Source: Candidatus Gastranaerophilales bacterium (lineage in GTDB: Bacteria > Cyanobacteriota > Vampirovibrionia > Gastranaerophilales > Gastranaerophilaceae). Taken from it: a DNA stretch of 64,000 nt. Below, in pieces: positions 8,302-15,664 of the stretch (positions are counted from its first letter, which is position 1; each line of letters starts with the position of its first letter). The notes below the pieces were generated by a model. The model was given only the letters and a program-made list of their open reading frames with translations, searched no databases and was not told the DNA's origin. Where the stretch lies: the NCBI GenBank assembly GCA_944324345.1, contig CALUVT010000001.1, forward strand, positions 496,001 to 560,000. Reading direction: 5' to 3'. Made by a program: the position numbers and the translations under genes.

Positions 8302-8310
8302 GCTCTTTCA
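8284..8310 (+). repeat. G10 homopolymer with conserved flank (copy A)
   Basis: Ten G followed by CGTTCTAAGCTC. The same arrangement, ten G then CAATTCTAAGCTT, occurs at 40361. Shared core: G10, C, one or two variable bases, TTCTAAGCT. In copy A the G strand is the sense strand of the adjacent prepilin gene. Confidence 0.85.
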
Positions 8311-8342
8311 ACCAACATCAAAAACATTTCGGTTCTATATTG

Positions 8343-8358
8343 TGTTATAATAGTGATA
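8343..8358 (+). promoter_or_regulatory. Extended -10, leaderless prepilin start
   Basis: TGTTATAAT (TATAAT 8346-8351), then AGTGAT, then ATG at 8358. The other tract-associated prepilin has CATTAT-AGTGAT-ATG, so the ten bases up to and including the ATG are preserved between the loci. Confidence 0.6.
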
Positions 8359-9080
8359 TGGAAAGTCATGTTGAAGATAATATTATAGGAAAACATAGTT
8401 ATGCTACCCCTCATACAGGTTTCACATTGGCTGAAGTGTTGATTACACTTGGAATTATTGGTGTGGTTGCTGCAATAACTATGCCTGCTCTGGTTACAAA
8501 ATATCAGCATAAAGCAAGAGAAACAGAATTCAAAAAAGCTTATTCCGCACTTCAACAGGCTCTTTATTCCATTGATCCTGATTTTATTTCTGCTTGGACA
8601 AGTAATCCGGGAGATAGGGATACAGAATTTTATACAGAGTTATATAGCAAATACAGAGTTATAACAGATAAAGATGTTACTAACTTATATAAAAAGAATA
8701 ATAAAATTCTAATAAAAAACTATAATAAGAAAACTGGTAGTCAAAACCTTTGTGCACAACTCCCCACAAGGGTCGCACAGGATGGATCGGCAATTAGCGG
8801 CTGTTATAATTGCTTTGCCAGCTGGCTTGTAATAGATACAAACGGACCTAAGAGAGGCCCTAATGCTTTAGGACATGATATTTTTTATTTTTCGTTTAAT
8901 AAAAATAAACTTATTCCTGTAGGATCTCCTGAGTATTCACACTGGGAAATGAAGCCTAATTCAACATATTGTTCAAAGAATTCTACTAATGCAAGTAATG
9001 GGGCATCATGTGCATATTTTGCAATTACGGATATATGTCCGGACGATCCGTCAAAAACTTATTGGGAATGTCTCCCTTAA
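8358..9080 (+). CDS. Type IV pilin-like protein with long leader
   Basis: About 240 aa from the ATG at 8358. An upstream TTG at 8340 overlaps the -10 and is less likely. The leader is unusually long (21 residues, ending PHTG) before FTLAEVLITLGIIGVVAA, giving mature Phe1 and Glu5. The C-terminal domain has paired Cys, WLVIDTNGPKRGPN and HDIFYFSF, as in other pilin-like proteins of this lineage. No Shine-Dalgarno is present, and initiation looks leaderless. The stop overlaps the stop of a convergent 44-aa membrane protein. The reading frame stays open upstream to the G10 tract, which may place the true N-terminus under slippage control. Confidence 0.82.
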   Translation: MESHVEDNIIGKHSYATPHTGFTLAEVLITLGIIGVVAAITMPALVTKYQHKARETEFKKAYSALQQALYSIDPDFISAWTSNPGDRDTEFYTELYSKYRVITDKDVTNLYKKNNKILIKNYNKKTGSQNLCAQLPTRVAQDGSAISGCYNCFASWLVIDTNGPKRGPNALGHDIFYFSFNKNKLIPVGSPEYSHWEMKPNSTYCSKNSTNASNGASCAYFAITDICPDDPSKTYWECLP

Positions 9081-9211
9081 ATAACGAAGTACAACAAGGC
9101 AAACATAACACACAACGATAGTGAACTTAAAACAAACCAAGTATGCATAACGGGGTGTTGGTAGTCCCAGATTTCTTTTAATGTGGTTGCAGCATTTTCA
9201 ATTGTTTGCAT
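9077..9211 (-). CDS. 44-aa single-pass membrane protein
   Basis: A small gene with ATG at 9211-9209 and a good Shine-Dalgarno (GGAG about 10 nt upstream). It encodes an N-terminal amphipathic half (MQTIENAATTLKEIWDYQHP), then a hydrophobic C-terminal helix (WFVLSSLSLCVMFALLYFVI) that ends at the stop. One transmembrane segment with the C-terminus buried suggests a tail-anchored or small regulatory membrane peptide. It overlaps the prepilin stop by 3 nt, tail to tail. I do not recognise the family. Coding use looks ordinary, and the fit of start, ribosome site and topology makes it believable. Confidence 0.6.
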   Translation of the reverse strand: MQTIENAATTLKEIWDYQHPVMHTWFVLSSLSLCVMFALLYFVI

Positions 9212-9326
9212 AATTTCTCATCTCCAATAACATATAAAATCTTTATATTTATATCTTATTTATTAATCATTTTTAGGCATCACCTAATTGGTTGATTATT
9301 TCTAATCTTTGGGATAATATACACTT

Positions 9327-10601
9327 ATGCAAGATGTAGAACTTTTAATGCCTGCAGGCAATTTGGAAAAACTTGAATACGCCGTCAGATATGGTGCAAA
9401 CGCCGTTTACTTGGGTGTGGTAGATTTTAGCCTTCGTGCGATGAGGAAGGGTAGCCTTATAACTATGGATAATTTGAAACAGGCTATAGATTTGGCACAT
9501 TCCCTAGGGGCAAAGGCATATGTTACAATTAATATATTTGCTTTTAACAGTGATATAAAAGCTTTAGAAGCAAGTATGGACAGGTTTAAGGATGCTAAAC
9601 CTGATGCATTTATTATTAGTGATTATGGTATTTTGAACTTAATAAAACGTAATATTCCGGATGTGCCAATTCACATAAGTACACAAACTAACACTTTGAA
9701 TTACGAAAGTGTAAAGTTTTGGCGTGATTTAGGTGCAAGCCGTGCAATTTTGGCAAGAGAACTCCCAATTGCTGATATAGCTGAAATAAGACGACAGGTG
9801 CCGGATATAGAGCTTGAATGTTTTGTGCATGGAGCTCAGTGTGTGTCTTTTTCCGGTAGATGTTTGTTGAGTGATTATTTCTCAAAAGGTGAAAGGAAAG
9901 CAAACCATGGGAATTGTACTCAACCTTGCAGGTGGAGTTACAAACTTGTTGAAGAAACTCGTCCAGGAGAATATTTGGAGATTAACCAGGATGATAGGGG
10001 CTCTCATATCTTAAGTCCAAAGGATTTGTGCCTCGTAAAACAGCTCCCTCAGTTGATTGAAGCTGGAGTCGATTCTTTGAAAGTTGAGGGAAGAACAAAA
10101 AGTCTTTATTATGTATCTGCTGTTGCAAAAGCTTACAGAGGTGCAATTGATGATGTATTAAAAAATCCTACAGCTGATTTGGAAAAATATTTTATAGAAC
10201 TTCAAAAAGTTGGAAATCGCGGATACACAACGGGCTTTGCCCTCGGAGATAACAGTGGCGAAAGTTACAGTTATAATATTTCAAAAGGTTTGGCTGGGGC
10301 AGATTTTTTGTGTGAATTTAAATCTTCGGATGAAGCTTCTGTGAATTTTGATAATTCTCAACAGAATGGTGAAAAATATTTCCCGGTAAAAATAAAAAAT
10401 AAGATGCTTGTTGGAGATGAAGTTGAGGTTATTACCCCAAATGAACAGTTTACTGCTAAAGTTGAGGGTATTAAAAATGAGGATGGGGAAGATTTACCGC
10501 TTGGTAATACCAATGATGATGTTTATGTAAAATTTTCTCAGTCGCCTAAGGAGCCTAAATATGCTTTGGTGCGTACTATTGGAGTAAAAAATGTTCATTA
10601 A
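9327..10601 (+). CDS. trhP: tRNA uridine(34) hydroxylation protein, U32 family
   Basis: A 424-aa YegQ/TrhP-type U32 protein. TrhP makes 5-hydroxyuridine at the wobble position of certain tRNAs, using prephenate-derived chemistry and an Fe-S cluster. Visible signatures are the N-terminal ELLMPAGNLEKLEYAVRYGANAVY, HISTQTNTLN, ECFVHGAQCVSFSGRC with two conserved Cys, and NHGNCTQPCRWSY with two more. These are the four cluster cysteines of the family. SLKVEGRTKS is also typical. Length is normal. It overlaps the following yqeG-type gene by 11 nt, so they are cotranscribed. The start follows an AT-rich -10-like sequence without a clear Shine-Dalgarno. Confidence 0.88.
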   Translation: MQDVELLMPAGNLEKLEYAVRYGANAVYLGVVDFSLRAMRKGSLITMDNLKQAIDLAHSLGAKAYVTINIFAFNSDIKALEASMDRFKDAKPDAFIISDYGILNLIKRNIPDVPIHISTQTNTLNYESVKFWRDLGASRAILARELPIADIAEIRRQVPDIELECFVHGAQCVSFSGRCLLSDYFSKGERKANHGNCTQPCRWSYKLVEETRPGEYLEINQDDRGSHILSPKDLCLVKQLPQLIEAGVDSLKVEGRTKSLYYVSAVAKAYRGAIDDVLKNPTADLEKYFIELQKVGNRGYTTGFALGDNSGESYSYNISKGLAGADFLCEFKSSDEASVNFDNSQQNGEKYFPVKIKNKMLVGDEVEVITPNEQFTAKVEGIKNEDGEDLPLGNTNDDVYVKFSQSPKEPKYALVRTIGVKNVH

Positions 10602-11073
10602 ACCTGATTATAATTTAAAAAGTATTTATGACATTGATTTAGAAGATTTGAAAAATAAGGGCATAAAGGCTTTATTGTTTGATTTAGACAGTACTTTAAT
10701 GGGTTCTAAGACCGGATTTTATACTGATAAAACATTAGCTTGGCTTGATAAGGCAAAGGAACTTTTTTTTGTAGGAGTTGTGTCAAATAATAATAACCCT
10801 TTATATATTGAAAAAGTTAAGTCTTGTTCTAGTTTCCCTGTGGTTTTCTGTGCTCACAAGCCTGATACGAAAGTTACAGAAAAATTTATGCAGCAAAATG
10901 GATTGACTCCTGAGAGTACCTGTTTTATTGGGGATAGACCGTTGACAGATATATTGTGTGGTAAAAATCTCGGCTGTAAAACAATTTTAGTTGATTCAAT
11001 TACGGCAGATATAGAAAAACCAATCGTAAGATTTGTCAGGTGGCTGGAACGACTTAGTATTAAGAATTTTTGA
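10591..11073 (+). CDS. yqeG: YqeG-family HAD phosphatase
   Basis: A 160-aa HAD-superfamily phosphatase of the YqeG (IIIA) type. Motif I is LLFDLDSTLMG with Asp31 and Asp33. Motif II is VVSNN. The lysine of HKPDTK fits motif III, and CFIGDRPLTDI supplies the acidic motif IV. The family is shared by Firmicutes and Cyanobacteria, where it acts on lipid phosphates such as phosphatidylglycerophosphate in some members. The substrate here is unproven. It is translationally coupled to trhP through the 11-nt overlap. Confidence 0.85.
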   Translation: MFIKPDYNLKSIYDIDLEDLKNKGIKALLFDLDSTLMGSKTGFYTDKTLAWLDKAKELFFVGVVSNNNNPLYIEKVKSCSSFPVVFCAHKPDTKVTEKFMQQNGLTPESTCFIGDRPLTDILCGKNLGCKTILVDSITADIEKPIVRFVRWLERLSIKNF

Positions 11074-11153
11074 ATTTGTTTATCTAAGCAAGCAAAAAAT
11101 TTTTTGTTTGTTTTTTATTTCATGCAGTTTGGATATTAAAAATGAGATAAAAT

Positions 11154-12101
11154 ATGACAAAGATTACAACAGACAATGGGGCAACATATGTAACACCTGG
11201 GCTTACGACAACGGTTGGGGCTATAGTTGTAGGCCGTTTAGTAGGTAATTACATAGAACGTACAAGTAGACAGAAATTTAGATCTTATTTTTATAATGTT
11301 AGAAATAATTCTCAAATTTCAGACAACGCTTTATTAAGGACTGCTATTAGTGATGCATTCACAAATTCTGGGCTTGAAAAAAATGGTGTAAAAATTATTG
11401 ATGTAAAACCGAAAAGTTGCCCACCTGTAACTCGAATGGACTATTTTTACGAGACAAAGAATGCTAAAGAAGCTTTAATTGGACTTCCTAAAGCGAATAT
11501 GAAGTTACATGAGATTATACATAAATCTTTGCCAAAATATGTTAGAGATAGCTTTATTGGTAAGTATGATAATGAAATGCTGAGGCGTGTATATGAACAC
11601 GGTTATAATGCCTCTTATTTCCCTAAAGCAAAAGTTATTGGTTTAAATATCGACAAAATGGGCATTACAATATTTCATGAAATGGGCCATGCAATTAATC
11701 ATAATCAAAGCAAAATTTGGGCTTCGGTTCAAAAATTAAAACATTATTCTTTAGTTGCAGCATCATTATTTGGTATTGCAGCATTGTTAAAACGTAAAAA
11801 AGTTGAAGGAGAACAGCCCAAGAATAAGTTTGATAAAGCCACAACGTTTATCAAAGACAATGTTGGTAAGCTTACTCTTCTGATGTTTGTCCCTCAAGTT
11901 GCAGAAGAATATATGGCATCGCACAGAGGTAACAAGCTGGCTAAAAAAGTTTTACCTCCTGAAATGTTGCAAAAGGTCAAACATATGAATAAGTTAAGTG
12001 TTATTTCATATATTTTAGGAGCTTTTTCAGCATCTTTGGGAGCGTACTTTGCGTCAAAGACTCGCGATGCTATAGCAGAACCTAAAAAGATAAATGGTTA
12101 A
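11154..12101 (+). CDS. Membrane protein with HExxH motif, possible zinc protease
   Basis: A 315-aa protein with a possible N-terminal membrane segment (about residues 17-32), a central soluble part, and two hydrophobic C-terminal segments (about residues 198-212 and 283-303). The centre holds TIFHEMGHAINHN, an HExxH zincin-type motif with His175, Glu176 and His179. A Glu further on (VAEEYMAS, ~residue 265) could be the third ligand, as in gluzincins. It would be a membrane-linked metalloprotease if active. I do not recognise the family. It is the first of three consecutive same-strand genes (11154, 12187, 13542) of unknown role. Confidence 0.6.
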   Translation: MTKITTDNGATYVTPGLTTTVGAIVVGRLVGNYIERTSRQKFRSYFYNVRNNSQISDNALLRTAISDAFTNSGLEKNGVKIIDVKPKSCPPVTRMDYFYETKNAKEALIGLPKANMKLHEIIHKSLPKYVRDSFIGKYDNEMLRRVYEHGYNASYFPKAKVIGLNIDKMGITIFHEMGHAINHNQSKIWASVQKLKHYSLVAASLFGIAALLKRKKVEGEQPKNKFDKATTFIKDNVGKLTLLMFVPQVAEEYMASHRGNKLAKKVLPPEMLQKVKHMNKLSVISYILGAFSASLGAYFASKTRDAIAEPKKING

Positions 12102-12186
12102 TTTAGGATTTTTGTAATAAAATTTAATAATTTATCAATGGGTAGAGGTTTTGTCGTAAAATAGGTTCAGGTCTCTGAGGTTTTAA

Positions 12187-13545
12187 ATGAAAGTTTATTC
12201 TGTTCAAAGTAAGTATAGAAATGATGTTTGTTTTACAAATGACAAACTTAAACTAAAAGCAACACTACAAGATAATAAAAAAAGTATTTTAATTTCTGCC
12301 GGTGCTGTTTTAGGAGTTTTGGTATCTTCTGTTGCTGTTTATAAATTCCATAGACCGACAGGCAATAATTATTCAGAGTTTGTTAAAAATCTTGCTGTAG
12401 GTGTTTCTGCTATTACAGGAAGGAAGGTCAATCCGTTTTCATTGTCTTGTGTGATGGATAAAACAGAGTTTGTTAAAGAAGTTTCAAAACTAAGAGGCGA
12501 AAATTACGTTTATTCCCCTGAAAATATAAGAAAATTTGGTTTTCTGGCAGACTTCCATATGCACACTAATCATTCAGACGGCAACATAAGTGTAGGAAAA
12601 CTGCTTGATGAAATTTCTCAATATTCACAAAACCTTTTCAAACGTACAGGTAAGAAATTTATGTTTTCCATAACAGATCATGATTCTGTCGAGGGTGTTA
12701 AAGAGGCTCTTGTGATAATTTCAAAAAATCCCGAAAAGTTCAGGTTTGTAAAATTTATTCCAGGTGTTGAGTTAAGTTTTGCTCATAGCTCTCCGAAGAG
12801 TAAAAATCCGTTTGAAATTTCAGAAGTTCTTGCCTATGGCATAGATCCATTTAAATTCGAAAGTTTTTGTAAAAAACTTCAGGCCAAACGTACAAATATG
12901 ATTGACAAAATGCTTCAGGATATTCAACAAGCTTTGCCGCTGACAAAGTTTGATAAAGATGAGCTTTTTAAATATTTCGGATTAAACCCGAAAATTCTAA
13001 TAATGAATTCTCACTGGCCTGTTTCCCATTATGCACAAACAAAACACGCATTGACAATTCAAGCTTCAAGAAAAGGTGTTGCTCCTGATATTTTATACAA
13101 GGATGTAATGGGAAATATTGGAAGTGATCATAAAAATGTTTGGCATTTGAGACAAAATAAGATTCTTGACGAAGATATTGACGAAAGTTATTTGATAGAG
13201 GATGTTAGAAAATCTTATGCTCCGCACCTTGAGGATAATGAGTTTGTATCATTTGGAGAAAATCAATTTGAAGATTTAATATCAGAATTATCTGATTATG
13301 ATGCTGTTTTATCATTCGCACACCCTTATTTTACGGCTGAAAAGTTTCACAATTCAAAAGAAATTTTGAACGGTTTTGTAGAAAGTTCTGAAGGTCTGTT
13401 GCAGCTTTCCGAGGGTTTTCACCAGGCATATCCTTCTCATGTAAATATGGATGAAGTAGATAAGGTTAATGCATATTTGGACAACCTTATTCAAATAGGT
13501 GGTTCTGATAATCATAGGCCTGTTTATATAGAGGTTGAAAAATGA
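12187..13545 (+). CDS. Membrane-anchored PHP-domain phosphoesterase
   Basis: A 452-aa protein. An N-terminal tail of ~30 residues precedes one transmembrane helix (about 33-52, SILISAGAVLGVLVSSVAVY). After a linker there is a PHP metal-dependent phosphoesterase domain (about 118-450): FHMHTNHSDG with His124 and His126, ITDHDS, PGVELS, SFAHPYF near the end, and GGSDNHRP. These are the metal-binding motifs of the family. Compared with RNase AM-like PHP proteins it has a large insertion in the middle (~residues 225-365). Its last 4 nt overlap the next gene (ATGA), so the two are coupled. The substrate is unknown. Confidence 0.72.
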   Translation: MKVYSVQSKYRNDVCFTNDKLKLKATLQDNKKSILISAGAVLGVLVSSVAVYKFHRPTGNNYSEFVKNLAVGVSAITGRKVNPFSLSCVMDKTEFVKEVSKLRGENYVYSPENIRKFGFLADFHMHTNHSDGNISVGKLLDEISQYSQNLFKRTGKKFMFSITDHDSVEGVKEALVIISKNPEKFRFVKFIPGVELSFAHSSPKSKNPFEISEVLAYGIDPFKFESFCKKLQAKRTNMIDKMLQDIQQALPLTKFDKDELFKYFGLNPKILIMNSHWPVSHYAQTKHALTIQASRKGVAPDILYKDVMGNIGSDHKNVWHLRQNKILDEDIDESYLIEDVRKSYAPHLEDNEFVSFGENQFEDLISELSDYDAVLSFAHPYFTAEKFHNSKEILNGFVESSEGLLQLSEGFHQAYPSHVNMDEVDKVNAYLDNLIQIGGSDNHRPVYIEVEK

Positions 13546-14669
13546 AGGTAGATAGAATTAATTTATATAGAGTAAATAATAGAAATACAAGTTTTGAAGG
13601 TATTACTCAAAGAATGCCGCAGTATGCAATGAGTTCTTTTGACAATTTAAAAGCTCAATATGAATTGTGCCGCTATGCAAAATTTTATGAAGCTTTAGAT
13701 GACAAAATTTTCCCGCAGAATAAATATATAAGGACTGAAAATTTTTCATTTTTAGACAAAATTCCTGTTTATTTAAGAGGTAAATTTGTGGAATTATTCA
13801 AGTCAATTACATCATTTCCCAACTTAAAATTTTCATCTGCAAGAATTGAAAATGAATTTATACAACAGATTAGAATTGCAGATAATCCTCAGGTAAAAGC
13901 TGTTATGGCAGGGTATGATCCGGTATGTTCTGTAGGATTGAATAAAGCTTTTCCCGGAAGTGATATAGATAAGGCTTATATTGTTTTGGATAAAAGGTAT
14001 AATTCAGGAGTGCCTGATTCAGAATTAGTCGCTCGTTATAAGGGGTCTTTGTGGGATAATACCGATCAGAGAATTTTGAGTTTGAATAATGAAAATACGT
14101 TTCCGGAAGTTTATACAACTGATCAAATGTTTGGGATCCTTGATTTGTTAGACAGACTAACGGTGAGATTTCAATTGGACAAAAATCGTGATTATTTCCT
14201 TGCAAAACGTGAGTATGACATTAATCCTGTTACTGCCGGAGAATTTAATATAAAATTTGCTCAGCATAATGATGAGAGCGAAATTTCAAAAGTTCTTGCA
14301 AAGAATTTTGCTTATTTTATTGAATCGGTAAGAGATGGCAAAATGATATATTCTGCAGATGATAAATTAAAAAGGTTGATAGAACAGCGAATCTATCTAT
14401 CTCCTTTTGCACAAATGTCAAATGTAACTCAGATGGGTGCCCATACAAGACTTATTAATAAAGGAATAAAACCTATAAAAGAAAAGTTGAGAAACAGAGA
14501 AAAATTATCTGCCGAATTTAATTTCCGTGATGTTGAAACTCAGTTTGATTTCATAAAAGATTTGGTAAAGTCTGTGTCAAAAGATCAAAGCGGAAAGTAT
14601 AACAAATTTTTCCAAAACGATGATGATATAGGGGCACGTTTTGACAGATTAAATGTACTTTTAGTCTAA
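13542..14669 (+). CDS. Nucleotidyltransferase-like protein of unknown function
   Basis: A 375-aa soluble protein that I do not recognise as a whole. Residues ~130-150 (VGLNKAFPGSDIDKAYIVLD, with Gly139-Ser140-Asp141-Ile142-Asp143) resemble the GS...DxD metal-binding signature of the pol-beta-like nucleotidyltransferase fold, which is an inference from one motif. The N-terminus has NTSFEG. It starts inside the stop of the membrane PHP phosphoesterase (4-nt overlap), so a nucleotidyltransferase/phosphoesterase pair is possible. It ends just before the convergent heavy-metal exporter. No signal peptide or membrane helix is seen. Confidence 0.5.
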   Translation: MKVDRINLYRVNNRNTSFEGITQRMPQYAMSSFDNLKAQYELCRYAKFYEALDDKIFPQNKYIRTENFSFLDKIPVYLRGKFVELFKSITSFPNLKFSSARIENEFIQQIRIADNPQVKAVMAGYDPVCSVGLNKAFPGSDIDKAYIVLDKRYNSGVPDSELVARYKGSLWDNTDQRILSLNNENTFPEVYTTDQMFGILDLLDRLTVRFQLDKNRDYFLAKREYDINPVTAGEFNIKFAQHNDESEISKVLAKNFAYFIESVRDGKMIYSADDKLKRLIEQRIYLSPFAQMSNVTQMGAHTRLINKGIKPIKEKLRNREKLSAEFNFRDVETQFDFIKDLVKSVSKDQSGKYNKFFQNDDDIGARFDRLNVLLV

Positions 14670-14680
14670 AAATTTATAAT

Positions 14681-15637
14681 TTAGAAAAACTGTATTACCA
14701 ACCCTGAGAATACGCTAATAGCTAATAATATAGCTACAATTTTCATTGAGTCCTTAAGATTTTCTTTATGCCTGAACAATACAAGAATTCCAAGTCCGGC
14801 ATTAGATAGTAACCCTGCCATTACTGCTCCAAAGCTTAAAGAACCTTTAATTAAAAGCATGGTTAGAGCAATTGAGACTGCACAATTCGGGACAAGCCCT
14901 ATAATCGCAGTAAACACTGGTGCAAGAATTCTAATTTCCCCTAATATGTTTTGTAATAGAGCATATTTACTATATTCAAAAATAGCAAAATTAAGAATAA
15001 TTGTAATTACAAGAATAAACGCAAAAATATTGAATGTGTGTTTTATCGGATGGATTATTAATTCTTTCTTTCTTGTTTGAGAAATGCTATGTCTGCAACA
15101 ACCTTCTTCGTGTATTTCATTTGCACTAGTATCTGCCTCTTGAATAAAAGGAATATACTTGTTATCTTTTAAAACAAAATCAATTAAATATCCTGCACAG
15201 ATGCCTATAATAAGTTTAATCCCTATTATGGGTAAAACAAAATGTGTCTGCTCAGGAGCTGCCAAAAGAATTGGGATAGCTTCATCAGATGTCGCTAAAT
15301 ATATAGCTATAAGTGTCCCTTTTGTAATAAATCTTCTTATGTATAGGGTACTTGCAATAACAGAAAATCCGCATTGAGGGATAATTGCGGCTAAGCTTCC
15401 TATAATTGGAGATGCTTTTTCGGTACTTTTCATAAAAGAGTTGATTTTTTCGGAATAAAAGTACTCGATAAATTCTATCATAAGAAATACAATGAATAGT
15501 AACGGGAGAACATGAATACTGTCTATAATAGCATCACAAAGCCAGTCAGGCATTCCAAAACCTTCTATAAAAGAATCCAACCCCGAAAAAAAAGTTTCGT
15601 TAATTGTATTTATTTTATTAAGAATATCAATAATCAT
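14681..15637 (-). CDS. Putative heavy-metal/arsenic exporter, ArsP_2-like
   Basis: A 318-aa integral membrane protein with about ten predicted helices, arranged as two similar halves (IIPQCGFSVIASTLYIRRFITKGTL and LVPNCAVSIALTMLLIKGSLSFG). Each half carries a Pro-x-Cys motif, which is characteristic of the ArsP_2-type putative 10-TM heavy-metal exporters. Between the halves is a hydrophilic loop with EEGCCRHS, a plausible metal-binding site. It lies 27 nt downstream of the TolC-like gene on the same strand. Whether they cooperate is uncertain, since this family normally does not need an outer-membrane channel. Confidence 0.72.
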   Translation of the reverse strand: MIIDILNKINTINETFFSGLDSFIEGFGMPDWLCDAIIDSIHVLPLLFIVFLMIEFIEYFYSEKINSFMKSTEKASPIIGSLAAIIPQCGFSVIASTLYIRRFITKGTLIAIYLATSDEAIPILLAAPEQTHFVLPIIGIKLIIGICAGYLIDFVLKDNKYIPFIQEADTSANEIHEEGCCRHSISQTRKKELIIHPIKHTFNIFAFILVITIILNFAIFEYSKYALLQNILGEIRILAPVFTAIIGLVPNCAVSIALTMLLIKGSLSFGAVMAGLLSNAGLGILVLFRHKENLKDSMKIVAILLAISVFSGLVIQFF

Positions 15638-15664
15638 ATTTTAATAATAATACAAACAAGCTCA

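Noticed and set aside
8340..8357. Start of the prepilin at TTG 8340
   Set aside because: These codons overlap the TATAAT element and have no ribosome site. ATG 8358 is the better independent start unless the tract slips.
8298..8555. 85-aa minus-strand ORF rich in Cys and His
   Set aside because: It is antisense to the prepilin leader and helix, has no ribosome site, and its composition reflects the prepilin codons.
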